Positions 39,054 through 55,291 are shown, counted from the first letter of the stretch. The stretch: 64,000 bases of DNA from Latrodectus hesperus (GCA_037975125.1 CM075854.1:67377761-67441760), one strand, 5' to 3'. Made by a program: numbers and translations. Notes: generated from the sequence alone by a model not told the origin.

Positions 39054-40053
39054 TAATATAAATAGATTTATCAAAATCAATAGACCATTAGATTGTATTA
39101 TTATTCCCTTATTTTACAAATTCCTGATCACATAACTTCATTACTATTTATCAAATAAAATTCTTTCAAATCAACATGAAATAGAACTTTTAATAACATT
39201 ATAACGTACACCCTAGTTATTTTTTATTTAACACAAAAACATATTTATTTCAAGTTTTTAAACGAAAAGGAAATATCTAACAATTTTATCTTCTCATGAA
39301 TTGAAATAAATACCGCCTGTCCAAGAAAACATATGTCAGTTTGACATGGCTTTCAATTTAACCAAAAATAATAGATCTGAGTTTCTTTGAACCATTTCTG
39401 GGTAAATTATGTTCTGGTTTTTCTTCCGGTCACAATGTTAACGCAAACTGGACCAATCTATAATAAAATCTTGGATAAGACATTAGATACACATTCATCG
39501 CATCGTCTACTAGCTACAATGCAGTTGTCATGAATGAACACTTGGCGGGGTGCATTTATTAATGCAATAACAAAGCTCTAAGACTGCAGGGTGGAAGCTT
39601 TATTAAAACACAAAGAAACACGTGCTAGAAAGGCGAATGCCTATTCTTTTGACAAATATTATTCGCTTAGGTGCAATTCATATGAAACGAAATGTGTAGC
39701 ACATATATATGAAGTAATATATGCACCATACAAATTAATATTCGATGCACAAAATTGAAGGAAAATTCAAATATCTCATACTGTGTACAAGATGAGCTTT
39801 TCGGATATTATATATATTACTATGTGATGTATTCATAATATTGTTTTATTCTATATATTGTATTTTCTGTAAGGTATTTAAAATGATTGCATTCATTAAT
39901 AAATATAGCTAACAATAACAGCAAAAGAAATAATATTAATTACTATGAAGTTTTAATCATTTAATATAAGAAAATTCTGTATGCGTCCCTATAATTATAA
40001 TATATACTGAATGATCTATGTATACCTAGTAAATGCTTTTCTCTTATCTGATC

Positions 40054-40054
<1 letters not shown>
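39054..40054. other. Non-coding DNA, unrecognised
   Basis: Slightly less AT-biased between about 39300 and 39700, but no frame or motif is recognisable. Confidence 0.5.

Positions 40055-40124
<70 letters not shown>
40055..40124. repeat. (TA)n(TATG)n microsatellite
   Basis: A TA run ending in three TATG units. Confidence 0.95.
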
Positions 40125-40126
<2 letters not shown>

Positions 40127-40188
40127 ATTAGTTTTATATAATATAAATATTTTCCTTAAGACTTTTGAAAAAATATTTAACTTTAGAA

Positions 40189-40357
<169 letters not shown>

Positions 40358-41051
40358 GAATGTTTATATTAGCTGTGTTTTTTTGATATTTAAAGACTTG
40401 TGCCAGTTTTTAGAATTTCATGAAAATTTCGATATTGCTCCAATTAAATTTTCCGTTGGCTACCAGTAACCACACTCTGAAGAGGTAAGTACCTATTCAA
40501 AACTATTTGCGAATAAACACCAGTAGGTGGGTTTTGCTTTTCTATGTTGTATGCAGTGTGTCGAAGAGATTACAAGAAATTTTGGTATTTCCTCTCTTGT
40601 GACGAAGGAATAAGGCAATTTAATGTATGTTCTCTAAGTAAGCATTACAAAGTAGACGTTCAAATGCCTTACGATGGCCTTTGTTTGTAAAGTTGTTCTC
40701 TACATATTTGAAAATTATTTTTCTCACTATTATACTACAATTCATATGCAGTAACTATTTTAGTGGACAGTTCATCAAAATATATTAAATCAAGTTTTCT
40801 ATATATACTTTTTATGAAAAAAATGTACTTAAATACTATTTTCAAGTGTATAACAAATATTTTTCTGAACTCCAGCTTGTTTAACTATATTATGAGGTAT
40901 GTCAATTTAATATTAATTTTAATTATAAATAAATTATATAATTTTCATAATTAATTGAATACTTATGGTATATTCATTAGTAATTTCATTTTATTATTAT
41001 TTTAAATTATTTTTCATTTTGAGTATATTGCTAAATCTTTATGTATGAAAT

Positions 41052-41077
41052 AACCATCATACAAATGTATGATGGTT
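41052..41077. repeat. Perfect 11-bp hairpin
   Basis: AACCATCATAC and GTATGATGGTT are exact complements with a four-base AAAT loop. No T-tract or gene is next to it. Confidence 0.8.
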
Positions 41078-42129
41078 TACGTTGATCATTGAAAAGCAAT
41101 TTATTCACTAAAACATAATTTCCATTTCAATTGTACTGTGTTTTACATTTCAAAATAAGTAAAATGATAATTGCTTAAAAATAAAATTTGAATATAAAAT
41201 ACTGTTAAATGCTATGCAATATGCCTCAACATATAACAAAATTAATTAATTTCAAACTAATTCATATATATTTACATTAACATTTTCTTAGAAATATTTT
41301 TCAGATAATCTTACATCCGAAAAACTACAAAAGAGAAGTAAAATATTAAAAAAATGTCAGTTGCGAAAAATCTGCAAAGTTTAAATGTATATACATATGA
41401 TTATTGCATGTTTGTGATATAAAAGATTATGTGTCAGCATAACCATAAGATCTACAAAAGCAACATAAATTAAATATAATTAATTTATGTTTTATATATA
41501 TCACAAATGACATAAAAATTTTAGTCACATTTAAAATTATGTTAATCATATATCACTGAAGTTGCATAAGATTTCGTATTTAACAGTTTTTGTGTGTCGA
41601 ATGTTAGCATATTAATATTTGAATACACCAGAAGATTTAAACACGCTCTAGACTTTTATTTTTGCTTAAGAAAAAAAAGCTACAAAAAATCTATTAATGA
41701 AATGCAGATTTTTTATAAATTATTCAATCATATCTGGTCAAGTTAATTATTATTTGAAAATAAAACTAAAATAAATTGATTTACATATATATTCAAAAAA
41801 TTTGAATTATTAAATATTCTTAAATGTTATTATATATACATAAATAACGATTTTTAAGTAAGCCTAGTCAATTTAATACCCTCATTCCTATGAAAACCTA
41901 TGCACAGTTTGATTCTTGTATTGATTTCTTCTATTCTATGGATCACTTGGAAATTAACACCACGGGGAACACAAGAAAATAACAGAAGATTTCTAAGCAA
42001 ATACTTTTACATTTTTGGACATTTTCTACAAATATTTGTAATTTATGTGCAGACTAATACTCGTAATCTACACTTATCCATCATAATTTGGATTCAAATG
42101 AGTTGTGAACAAATTCCTTAGAAGCTAGA

Positions 42130-42470
42130 GGTGATAGCCCTCAGCAATTAGAAATCTATTCCCGTATATATATTAATGCGATTGGTAGAGGATCAAACAG
42201 ACCGTCCCCACCTGCTAAAAGCCGCTTTGGTGATAATGCTTCGATTAACGCTTTACCCTTGCGTGATGGACATCTAGGATTTCCACGGATAGTCCGTGTA
42301 ATGAATATCTGTTTCTATGGATATATAAATTACTTCTTAAGGAATCAGCCATTAAGTGAGAGTGAGTCCTCCCCTTCCATTCTTTGACTGCCCAACATTC
42401 GACACAAAGAGAAGCAAATCGTCAAGGAAGGTGCCTGTGTCTCTTTCCCATGAAAAGAAGATTCTTTCAG
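42130..42470. other. GC-richer island of unknown nature
   Basis: A block of near-balanced composition with several CpGs. It includes the small hairpin CACGGA/TCCGTG at 42284-42298. No long open frame exists, and no tRNA, rRNA or transposon end could be recognised. It might be a diverged mobile-element remnant or a conserved regulatory stretch. Confidence 0.3.
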
Positions 42471-43267
42471 GAATTTGATAGCTTATTATTTATAGATAAA
42501 GAAAACTATTGAACTATGCGATATTATGATGGAAATGGATAAAAACTCTCTTAGAAAAGGCTTTATTATATTTTTCTTTAATGAAAGAACTTTTTTTCGT
42601 GAAGAGTTAGAAAGTGGTATTAACTATTACATAATGTTTCATTTCAGAAATTAAGTTACATTTGTGTTCGGCTTTGGTTCTACTCTCTATCTATTAGATT
42701 TACTTATAATTTAAATTATCTGTAAAATTTTAACGCATCTTTGACAATATCATATATATTTTTGCAATGACACAGGAATAAAATACATTTTAATTCATTT
42801 GGAAGTAATTTCTTTTCTTTTACCTTAAATTATATGTTATTTTTAAGTCCGGTTCTCTAACGGATAAATTCTTTCAAAGTATTTGTTTATTGGGAAGAAT
42901 ATTTTAATAGGAATAATTCACTTATACATAAGCTCGTTTTCAATAATTTTTTTTTCAAATATTAAATGAACTCAACGTTTGATTTACACACAGGGCAACA
43001 GATGAGTATATCGCTACATTCTAAGTAATGATTTGAGTGATTCAATTTGAGTTGAGGGAGTTGGTCATTGTATAGTCAGTTTTTACCTATGATGATACAT
43101 TAGGTAATAAAAATTAGTGTAAAACTTTTCTAAGCCTTTATTATATATTCGCTTAGCACTAAACTATTTCATAGATAATTGACTCGTGACGAAATTCAGA
43201 AAAAGCTTAGAAAATCTCAAATTCCCATAACGAGAGACATTTATAAGGAAAGAAAGAACGCAGCATT

Positions 43268-43479
43268 CTGTTGTTGTTGTTGTATCAATTCTTTCAAAGA
43301 ATTGCTAGGATAACACTTGAAATGTTCCATTAGGAAGAATGTGAAACTACTACTGACACTATGCACCGATAAAAATGGTTCAAAGTGAATTCTTTGTTTT
43401 TATGTCCAGGATGGGAATCGAACTCACGATTTTTTTAACTAAAGACCAGAGCAATGATATTCAGTTTCCAGGACTATTG
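43268..43479 (-). mobile_element. tRNA-derived SINE (subfamily 1), minus strand
   Basis: Read on the minus strand, the tRNA-related head starts near 43479. It contains the RNA polymerase III B-box AGTTCGATTCC (43424-43414). A shared core GAATTCACTTTGAACCAT follows. Then comes a unique tail of about 110 bases that ends in a CAA repeat, seen on the plus strand as TTG units at 43269-43282. The same head and core occur in the copy at 48346. The tail holds the 19-base palindrome at 43286-43304. SINEs are moved by LINE enzymes and transcribed by polymerase III. The head is diverged, so this copy is older than the other. Confidence 0.7.
43286..43304. repeat. 19-base palindrome in the SINE tail
   Basis: CAATTCTTT, a central C, and AAAGAATTG form a perfect odd-length palindrome next to the CAA tail, where the LINE machinery would be expected to recognise the RNA. 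Confidence 0.75.
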
Positions 43480-46382
<2,903 letters not shown>

Positions 46383-46904
46383 AGTGATGTAAAGGAGAAA
46401 AAAAAACGGGTTTATTTCCAGGAATAAACCCGATTTATTTATTTCTGAAATTTTAAAATTCAGAAAATTTTGAAGACCTTGAAATTGAAAATTTTCAGAT
46501 GATTTAAAAATTTTTAGATTTTTTTATTTTATTTTTTGAGACATTTTTTTAAATAAATAAGACTCCACTTATATTTTACGATTTCTGCTATTAATTACCG
46601 TAATAGAAAGTTGTCCATGAAAAAAACAATTTTCCGTTTATGACTCCTTAAGAATAACTTCAAAAATTAATGTTGAAGATTTTTTTTCTTCTCAGCTTGA
46701 GTTTATAACAAAAGAAACATGGAAAAATCGATATTTACTCAGACTGTTCTGAGAGACAGATCTTGATATTTTTTATTAAATATTAATTCCTTATTTTTAT
46801 TTATTTAACAAGTATTTTTGTTTTTATCAATGCGAAACTAATTAACTTTCATATTAGAAGACAGAATAGACATTCGTTTTGATATTTACGTAGTTTACAT
46901 CACT
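46383..46904. mobile_element. Possible hAT-like MITE
   Basis: AGTGATGTAAA at 46383-46393 and its exact reverse complement TTTACATCACT at 46894-46904 bound about 520 bases without a coding frame. Short ends of this kind are seen in hAT elements. Just inside the left end is a hairpin with arms CGGGTTTATT and AATAAACCCG (46407-46432). The expected 8-bp target duplication is not evident (CTGCTATT versus TCTCTTTA), so the call is tentative. Confidence 0.3.
46407..46432. repeat. Perfect 10-bp hairpin
   Basis: CGGGTTTATT and AATAAACCCG around TCCAGG. It is GC-capped in an otherwise AT-rich setting and lies in the possible hAT-like element. Confidence 0.8.
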
Positions 46905-48345
46905 TCTCTTTAAGACAAAACAATCTATTAAATTTTTTATTAGTTGAGTTTATTCCTTCAAAATTTCAAATATTTCCCCTAAATTCCTGGGTTTTTTTTT
47001 CAAAATTCGCGAGTAAATTCCCGTGGACCAAAATTCCCGAGAATTTTATATATCTATCTTTGAGACAAATAATAATCATGAGCATATAAACAACCAACAA
47101 AATAAAATATAATCATGAAAAATTAAGCTCAATAGAAAATTCTGTGAATTACTGAAATAAATTTATGAAAATAATTACCAATAAACATTTGCTTGTATTA
47201 TTCAATATGTAATAATATATTTAAGATATCTCTCTTAATATGAGTGAAAACTCACTCAGTTTTCTAAATTAATATACAATAATAATGTATCAGTGTTTAT
47301 TAGAAATTTAGTACCACCGAAAAATTAAACATAAATATTTTTTAATTCCCCATCAAATTTCGAATCAGAGCATACACACAAATCACTGACTACTCGCATT
47401 AAAAGAGTGGGAGTTATAAGATAAATATAATCTAGGACAACTAACGCAAACTTCAATGAATTGTGTTTGCTTAGGGAGTGCTTTTATTAAGTAGGAAATT
47501 AGCGAGAAGTGCGTATTTTCTAAAGAAAAATATCGAAAGGAGCAAATATGCCAGATTGATATTGTTCATTGACAGGCGGAATGGTATGTCTTAAGCTAGA
47601 AGTATAATCTTAAAAGTGTCACGATGTGTCTCCTTTAAGTTCAAATTCTTCTGTAGGTTTAAAAATTTTGAAATTTTATACTTATGACAGCTTATCTTCG
47701 ATAATCAAGAAATAAAATGTTTATATTATAATTTTAAATAAATAAAAAGGTTTATAGGGATATATTTTTCGATAGTTTTTAATATATTTTTCTTTAGATA
47801 CTTTTTCAAGCACTTTTTTATGTATTCCATTGAGGAATATGCCATACACTTTATTATTTTTTAAATATAATGTAATGTATCTCCTACTGATATTTTAAGA
47901 AATACACAAGGAATTATCACAATAAAAATTATTTTTACAGTAACAATTTTTGGATACTTAAGATAAAATTATGTATACGAATTTATAGTTTTAAAAAAGC
48001 AAATTGTTGTGGATTTTAAAGCAAAAATTAATTCTGCATAATTTGACTTATGGCATCATCTTTTATAAAATATGATCTGTGTTTTATGAAATTCATTTTA
48101 AGCGCATATGGTTTAGATAAAATTTATATTCATTAAAGGCTTTATTTGTAGTTAGACATTTTTGTTATTAATATAGATTGAAATATTCAGTTATATATTT
48201 TATAAAAAAAATTTGTCTGATACACCATTTCCATCTTTAAAAACAGCAATTTCTTGGTATAAAGTAAGTATTTAATTTTGCTGAATTGGCTAAAAAAACA
48301 TTCTCATGATTTTATTCAATGAATCGAAAGTTCTATTTCAAATTG
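46905..48345. other. AT-rich DNA without recognisable genes
   Basis: Near 46970-47045 there are several short CCCGAGAATTT/ATTCCCG-like words that may belong to a diverged repeat. No gene is seen. Confidence 0.45.
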
Positions 48346-48522
48346 AGCCGAGCTGGCAGCCGAATGGTTAGCGCTCTTGCCTTCGGTTCCACAGTTCGTG
48401 GGTTCGAATCCCACCTTCGGCATGGATGTTTGTAGTGGTTCGGAATTCACTTTAAACCATAGGTCCCGGTCTAATTAGCCCTTGTGTGCAAAAAATTACC
48501 GTTGAGCGACAAACCAAACCTA
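48346..48522 (+). mobile_element. tRNA-derived SINE (subfamily 2), plus strand
   Basis: The head is plainly tRNA-like. A broken acceptor stem has GCCGA at 48347-48351 facing TCGGC near 48417-48421. There is an A-box-like TGGCAGCCGAATGG, and a perfect T-arm GTGGG-TTCGAAT-CCCAC containing the B-box GGTTCGAATCC. The core GAATTCACTTTAAACCAT follows (about 48451-48468), then a tail including GGTCCCGGTCTAATTAGCCC and ending near ACAAACC. The anticodon arm does not fold cleanly and the DNA continues past the tRNA, so this is a SINE and not a tRNA gene. The better-preserved head suggests a younger copy than 43268-43479. Confidence 0.78.
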
Positions 48523-49368
48523 TTTCATATTGAGTTTGAGAAATATTAAACGTTGAATTTATACGTGATAAAAATACCAAAGTGGGGAATGTCTGTTTGA
48601 TTAAAAGATTCCACTTGAGAAAACACTCTCAAATTTTAAAATAAATCCTAAAAAGTTTAGTTTCCCTCTAAACTTCCTTTTACAAACTTCCTTACACATA
48701 CCAATTAATTCTTTTCAACTTTTTTTTATGGCTCTTTGAATTGAATATTATTGCACAGTAACTTACTCCAGTCATAGATTTCCTTGTAAACATCAAATAC
48801 TCTTAAGAGGACTAGTTAAAGAATAAACTAAAATCACTTTTAGTTTATCTCACTCTTTATGCGTGATTGCACTATGGTTTCTCAATGTAATGTGAAAAAT
48901 CCCATTGTTTTGAGAATGGGACATGCTCTTACATAAATATTTCACAATAGAAATTATTAATTTTTTTCAATAATTAGTTATTTAAACTACCCACTATTTG
49001 CATAGAAAATTATAATTAATATTAGGAAAGTTCCTTGCTGGAGATCAATCTTCATAATATTCCGATAAAAGCTAATCAAATTATTTATTTATATTTCTAA
49101 AATCAGAGCACATGGCCTTAATTTACAAATATTCACATTGTTAACTATCATTAGAATGTCAATAAGTATAATAAGCTTTATATTGCAAACGTATATCATG
49201 CTATCAGAATCAAGAAAATAATTTTACAGTATAAATATTTTGGTTTCATAAATGCTCATTTACTCACCGTCTGTATTGATTGAATTATTCAACTTTTGTT
49301 TTGAAGAAAGGTAACTTTAGAGTGTCACAGTAACATGATTTATCAAAATCTAATGCTTGGCTTATTAA
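48523..49368. other. AT-rich DNA without recognisable features
   Basis: No gene is recognised. Confidence 0.5.
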
Positions 49369-49605
49369 CTCAAAGCTTCGATTGTGGGGAATACAAAAAG
49401 TCTAGAAGATGCTAGTGGAATGGCTATTAATGTAATTTCATGGTTTAGAATCAATTTTGAGAAAACAGAAATGTTAGAGATCAATCAAATAAATGTTGCT
49501 CACATGATACCAGAGCAATTTATGAACGTCAAACTTATTTACTATCTGACTGAAACAGAACTGACAACGCTACTCAGTAATAAAAACATTTCCTCAAGAA
49601 TTTAA
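49369..49605 (+). pseudogene. Possible LINE reverse-transcriptase fragment
   Basis: An open stretch of 78 sense codons after a TAA at 49366-49368, with no ATG near its front. The order of short motifs recalls the region downstream of the catalytic YADD/FADD box in non-LTR reverse transcriptases. There is a SLEDA segment, then RINFEKTEMLEI (compare the RIN..KTE.M motif of the family), then EQFMNVKLIYYL (compare the V..F.YLG motif), and last NISSRI (compare I..RI). The catalytic box itself and the rest of the enzyme are missing. The match is by eye, the spacing is not perfect and a key Gly after YL is absent. If correct it is a short, old, dead LINE remnant; otherwise a chance frame. Confidence 0.35.
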
Positions 49606-51886
49606 AGGCAAACAATCTAAATATGTTTCATTATTGTAGTACCGCTATGCTTTTAAGCAAATAATGTGCTCCATTAGCCTCAAGACAACGTTTTCATCGA
49701 AACGAATGAGTTGCTGGACATTGAGATTGGATTCCAAATGATTGCTATTATTTACTATTTATTAATGAGTCTAAGTACACCTTAGAGTAGACATGAGACA
49801 TGACATATTATATAAACGCGATAAAAATCCGACTTTCTTTCGGGAAAGATCATATAGAAGAAGGGAAATCTAGAAAAATTGTATTACAGGTCGAGGGTAT
49901 GAGCTGGAATCATCATTGATTATAGACATGCATTAATTATGGATTTATGGGCATGCATATCATTATGAATGGCATTTTGACAGCTCAAATGTATCAAGAC
50001 CAGAGCAATTGAGACCTCATCTCGTATCTTACAATGTTCCATTGATAGCTACTTTCTTTTAATGTAAGATAAAGCAAGGCATCATGCAGTTCGTCATTAA
50101 AATAACATGCTTGAAACTAAAATAATAAATTGTAAGTAGCCGCAAGTATAAGCTTCTGATCAAACTCCAATAGGGATGGCTGGAAAGGAATTGAAAATAA
50201 CGGCAATACATAAATGAGGCAGTATTTTCCAAATTTTTATTGGCAATTTTATGCACTACATGTAAAACAGGAGAGATAATTATTTGATTTTACAGTATAA
50301 TTCAATTCAGCATATCAAATGTCTTGCATCATTTCCAATCAATACATCTTTTATCGTTTAGATCTATAAATCTGCTATTCCGAAAGTACTTTTCCTATTT
50401 TCAGATCGTTCCAAATAATTAAAGTATCTATCTATTTTTTAAACTTTCTTTATTATACTTCTTTGCTCTTGCATTTTTGATTTTTAAGCTCATGTATAGC
50501 TATTGCTTAGTAATACAGTATTTTTCATTTTATTGTTAGTTTTTCTAATTTTGTTTCAAACAATATAATTGTATTAGTCTAAAAATTTTTTTTTTTTTTT
50601 TTTTGCATTTGTGAACTTACAATTCCACTGTTATGATCTGATGTATCAACGATATTTAGGTAATGCTTTAAAAATCTTCCTCAAAATAAAGTTGTAGACA
50701 CTGCCAAGTAGCTTCGATCATTGTTGTTACAAACTATATTTTTAAAATTTGTCGTCAGAGAATTCATTCTAAATTTATATATGCTAAAGATCACAGTATA
50801 AATAAAGAAATTTTGCATAAACGCACGTCAACTGTACCATATAATATTAGATAAAAATTGTGGAGCATTTTTTTCACGTTTATTTAAAAAAATAACACAT
50901 TATATGACCAAAATTAATTTTAAAATAAATGGGTAACTTTAAGTATCACGTTTTATTTTATAATTAATTTGTATTTTCTATGTTCTTTACTAAAAATAAA
51001 CTACTCTGTACATAAACAAGTATCTATAAACATATACTCATTAATCTAGTGAGAGAAATTGTTTTTAATTTTACAATAATTAATTCTGAAGTAATGTAAC
51101 TGATACTTTATGATCATTAAGAGTTTTATAGTTATTAAAAAAATTGGTTCCCCCATAAAAATAATTGTGTCTATGTGCTGTAATGAACTTATATTAATTT
51201 TCATGAATATGTAGAAATATAAGTAAATCATGGGTTTTTTATGAATAATTAAAAAAGGTAGATTAAATTTAATTTAAAGATTAAACAAATAATCCCTATT
51301 TGCATGAGTTTCGTAAAATAAATAAAAATTTAAAGGAATTGCAATAATTATTCAAAAAATCCATACGAATCATTTATAACAATATTTCCACATGCTACTG
51401 AATTTATTAAAAAATGTTTAATTTACTGCTTAACCCATTGCAATTATCACAAAGTCTAGTTTTGAACAACGCAAGAAAATAAAATATTGTTTTGTAATTT
51501 AATCAGAATTCATGAATTAATGTTGGATAATTTATATTTTGCTATTTCTTTATCACACAGTTCATGAAAAAAAGTAAATTTTTGCGTACTTTTCTACGTA
51601 TTTATTTTCCAAGCCAGAGGAAGTTGTATTAGAAAAGAAACAATAGAATATGTTTTTCCATATTTTAAGAGATTTCTCACCTATAAGTATCTAAAGAGTT
51701 ACAGAGAAAATGAGGCCTCAGGTTTTACGCATATTTTCATGTTTAAAATCGTATATACTAACTCAAATAAATCAGCTTAACAGCTGAATGAAAAACGTAA
51801 TATTAATCTCTGTGATTTACTTATCATGATAGATCAAACATAGTGACATAGTGCATAAAATTACAAAACACATTGAATATGTATTG

Positions 51887-51888
<2 letters not shown>
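49606..51888. other. Non-coding DNA, AT-rich
   Basis: From 49606 to about 50050 the composition is milder and could be more of the decayed LINE, but no motif is readable. A 19-base T run lies at 50586-50604 and might be the reversed poly-A tail of a retroelement. Nothing else is seen. Confidence 0.45.

Positions 51889-51957
<69 letters not shown>
51889..51957. repeat. (TA)n microsatellite
   Basis: A pure TA run of about 69 bases. Confidence 0.95.
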
Positions 51958-51961
<4 letters not shown>

Positions 51962-54729
51962 CATTGTCCTCGGTCGAAATATTTTATTACAAAAAGATAA
52001 AAAAAATCAGTACTTCAAACTTTAAATGCACTGTACACGAATATTGCTTTGCGGATCGAAAAACCTAGATTATCGATATAGTTACTTAAGCTACTTTACA
52101 GAGTAAAATATTATACATATATAGCTTTCTGTGCTAAATACTTGCGAATAATTCATATATACTCTAATATTTTAAACGTTTACCCATTATTATCTTTAAG
52201 CTTCGTTTTGCCCAACTAGATATCCTTTCATAAACATTTTATGCTATAATACTTCATTCACTGAACATTAAATAACTTTCATACTTTAAATCCTTAATAT
52301 TTTTGCAATATCAAATTTTTAATTAATAAATACCCCAAAAATCCAAAGTTTGTATAAATTTTTTTTAAATTGTCAGGAGAATTACTACCTTATCGTTAAA
52401 TAGTTAAGTGTAGCCATGTTTCAGAAGTTATCAAGATTATAAATTTGGAATTTGGAGAGTTATGATATTTCTGTCTCCAATGGTTAAATGTATTTCAAAA
52501 TATAATTCCAACATTTTAAACAACCCATAACTTAAAAAATAATTTTAACTGAACAGTGGGATATATTTGCTAAGTTCATTCAGAAAATAGCTAGATAAAA
52601 TTAATAGGATCATACATCAAAAATTAAAGCATTGTATGAATTTGTCCTTCTGAAAATTCCAGTTTTAGATAGCTCTTGAAAAATACACAATCTGTATTTC
52701 CTTACATATGTATACATTTCATGGTGTTCATTCAATATTATTTTCAGGAGATAGTTTTAATTTTGCATATTGTTTATATGAATACACAATAGCAATATAA
52801 ATGAGTTTATTTCATACAAATTGGTGGTACAAGAAATTTTTGGTGAGCATATATAATTTCATTAAATTATTTTAATCCAACAAAGCAAATGGATTTTTAT
52901 TTAAACGTAATAAAATCCCTTTTTATCAAATTTATTTGTACAAAAAAGAAAGATCTAAATTACAAAGATGTATTTTATAAGTTAAAATTACCTGAATTGA
53001 CTTAGTAATATTTGTAAAATATAGTTATAATACTTATCATTGCTATCATAAATTCACTGTGCTTTATAATATAATATGTTAAATATTTAACACTTACTTA
53101 TTCCCTTGAAACCATTTTTTTAATGAAAATATTAAGAAAAAGAAAAAATAGATTCAAAATATGCATATTGTTTAAAACATTTTTGTGATTTAATTTAATA
53201 AAAATGTCAGAGATTAATTTTTATATATAATCTCTTTTACAAAAAAAATTACTCACGGAGAAATATATTAAAAATACTCTTTCATTTGCCATATAACTGG
53301 AAATATATTCACATAATTCTCAGAAATAAATAGGCACATAAAATTAAACCTGCAATTTTTCTTTTGTTTGCATGAAAATTTTAAGTTATTTTAAAATATA
53401 GTAATCATTAATTTTAGATAAATTTGAAATGTGCTCTTTATAAATATTCATAAATCATTAAGAAGTGGTGCAATATTACCCTATTGCACATGTTTTTAAA
53501 ATTTTGAGGAAAATATTAAGTATAATATATATTAATCTTAATTAAGCAAGCGCGTTTCATTAATTTACTTGTAAAAATAATAATATATAGTAATAAAATT
53601 ATCAAAAATAGTAAATTAGAAATCCATATATATTTAGTGACACAAAAACAATAATTATTAAAATAATTATCCAATTAAGAGTGTATACTCCTTACATTAT
53701 ATAACTTTCTATTCCGTCCAAGGAAAAGCAAAATATAAGACTTAAAGTACCTTCATCGTGTCTGGAGCACATCGACAAACTATTCGTTATCCATTAACCA
53801 TATGCAGAAGAATGCTATTCTTCTATCAATGCAAATAGTAAACATTATAAGATAAAAAAATAAGAACCTTTTGCGCATCGTTTTCATCACATATAATTAA
53901 TTCCTTAATTTGTTGAGCAACACAAATTAACAAAATTAATTTTAGATACTTTTTTCTTTGTTTCTTTCTTAAAAAATCATTTTTTTAAGATATTTTAATT
54001 GGTTTGACTTTAAACCTTGTGGGATACATTTGTACTAAAAGCACATTTACATTTCTTGACTTAATTTTCATTATTAACTCATTCTCGATATTCAATATCA
54101 TCATTAATTTAGTTTTTCTTAGTATTGTAAATTCAGCAATATTCAAAATATATTGCTTTGGATACACAAGGAAGCCCAGTTAAAATGGCAAATATCATAC
54201 TCCCTTTTAAATCTTTTTCTATTACTTTGAATCTTTATCTTTTCTCAAAATTGCTGCATTTTCAAATGAAATATATAATGCTAATAAAATCTTTATATCA
54301 CTAGTACATTAGAATTTTTAATTGATTCTACTTCAGCAGTTAATTTACTGTTTGCGCAATCTCAGACTTCTGTAAAAATGTATTACTTTTTATAATAAAT
54401 CTAATTTTCTTAATAATATTTTTAAAACATTTGTATATTGATGTGTAAGATTATCGAACAAAAGAAAATAGATACTGGCCACACTTTTTTATGAGATATA
54501 GGAACTAAATTTTAATCACCCAAATAATTTCTGAAACTTCATTTGAAAAAAATTGCTAAAATTTTGTAATTTTCTTATAATAAATAATATTGAAAGCTTA
54601 AATTGTCAAGTTTTTGTTTTGTGTTAGGGTATTTATGATTTTTGAGCTTTGAATTTAATAACTTATCTTCAAGCCATAAAATACTGAGCTTTCTTGTGCA
54701 ACTGAACTCGAAATAAAGGAAAGTTTTTT
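51958..54729. other. AT-rich DNA without recognisable features
   Basis: No gene, RNA gene or element end is recognised. Confidence 0.5.
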
Positions 54730-54977
54730 TTAGGACTTACTTGCAATGAGGGCGAAGATCCAATAGAACCTAAAAAGACGACAGCCTCCATAGTGATCTC
54801 TTCTCTGCATTCTTAATTTTGGTGCATAAGGGCGAGTTTATAAAAAAATGCAACGGTGTCCCAATATGCCTTCCTTTTCTTTTCCTAATTTTTTTCTACA
54901 GACACGAGGTCTCAAAGAGCGTAAACAAATGAAGACAACTCATCTCTTTATACGAAAAATTTTGAAGAAAAACTTAC

Positions 54978-55291
54978 AGCAAAGATGGGACCCCGGAGTA
55001 TCTTTCCCACTCCGGACCTTTTCCTTTTTTGGGGAGGACTAACGCCTCTCCAAAGGTGCACCTCACCGATTTTGCGCGCCTTATGGGAGAACGAGGAAGA
55101 AAAACGCGTGCTCTCGCCTGTTCTCGGAGCGTCAATGGCAGTGGAGATTGAAAGACCCCCAGTAGACGGCGCTGTAGAGGATTGTCTGATAGTGAAAGGG
55201 GTGACTAGTGTGGCAGGGGGAGGGCCATACCTTCCCACAACATTAAAGGAAGGATTGAGAATCCAAAAAGCACAATAAATAGTTATAACAA
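54978..55291 (-). other. Candidate internal exon, minus strand
   Basis: On the minus strand, CCTTTCTTCAG precedes 55291 and GTAAGTTTTT follows 54978, giving a 314-base segment. With a start phase of two bases it is open throughout and ends on a codon boundary. The encoded stretch is rich in Ser, Thr and Pro (RQSSTAPSTGGLSISTAI), then basic (PPQKRKRSGVGKILRG), as in a disordered nuclear protein. A competing plus-strand frame covers 54985-55278 (from MGPRSIFPTPDL). Only one can be real, and possibly neither is. Confidence 0.25.
55159..55173 (+). promoter_or_regulatory. CTCF-like motif in the GC-rich island
   Basis: CCAGTAGACGGCGCT agrees with the CTCF consensus CCASYAGRKGGCRSY at all but one position (C for K). 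Its place within the only marked CpG-rich island makes a regulatory role plausible but unproven. Confidence 0.3.

Noticed and set aside
48347..48421. A tRNA gene
   Set aside because: The T-arm and B-box are good, but the acceptor stem is mismatched, the anticodon arm does not fold cleanly, and the sequence continues into a core shared with the copy at 43268. It is a SINE head.
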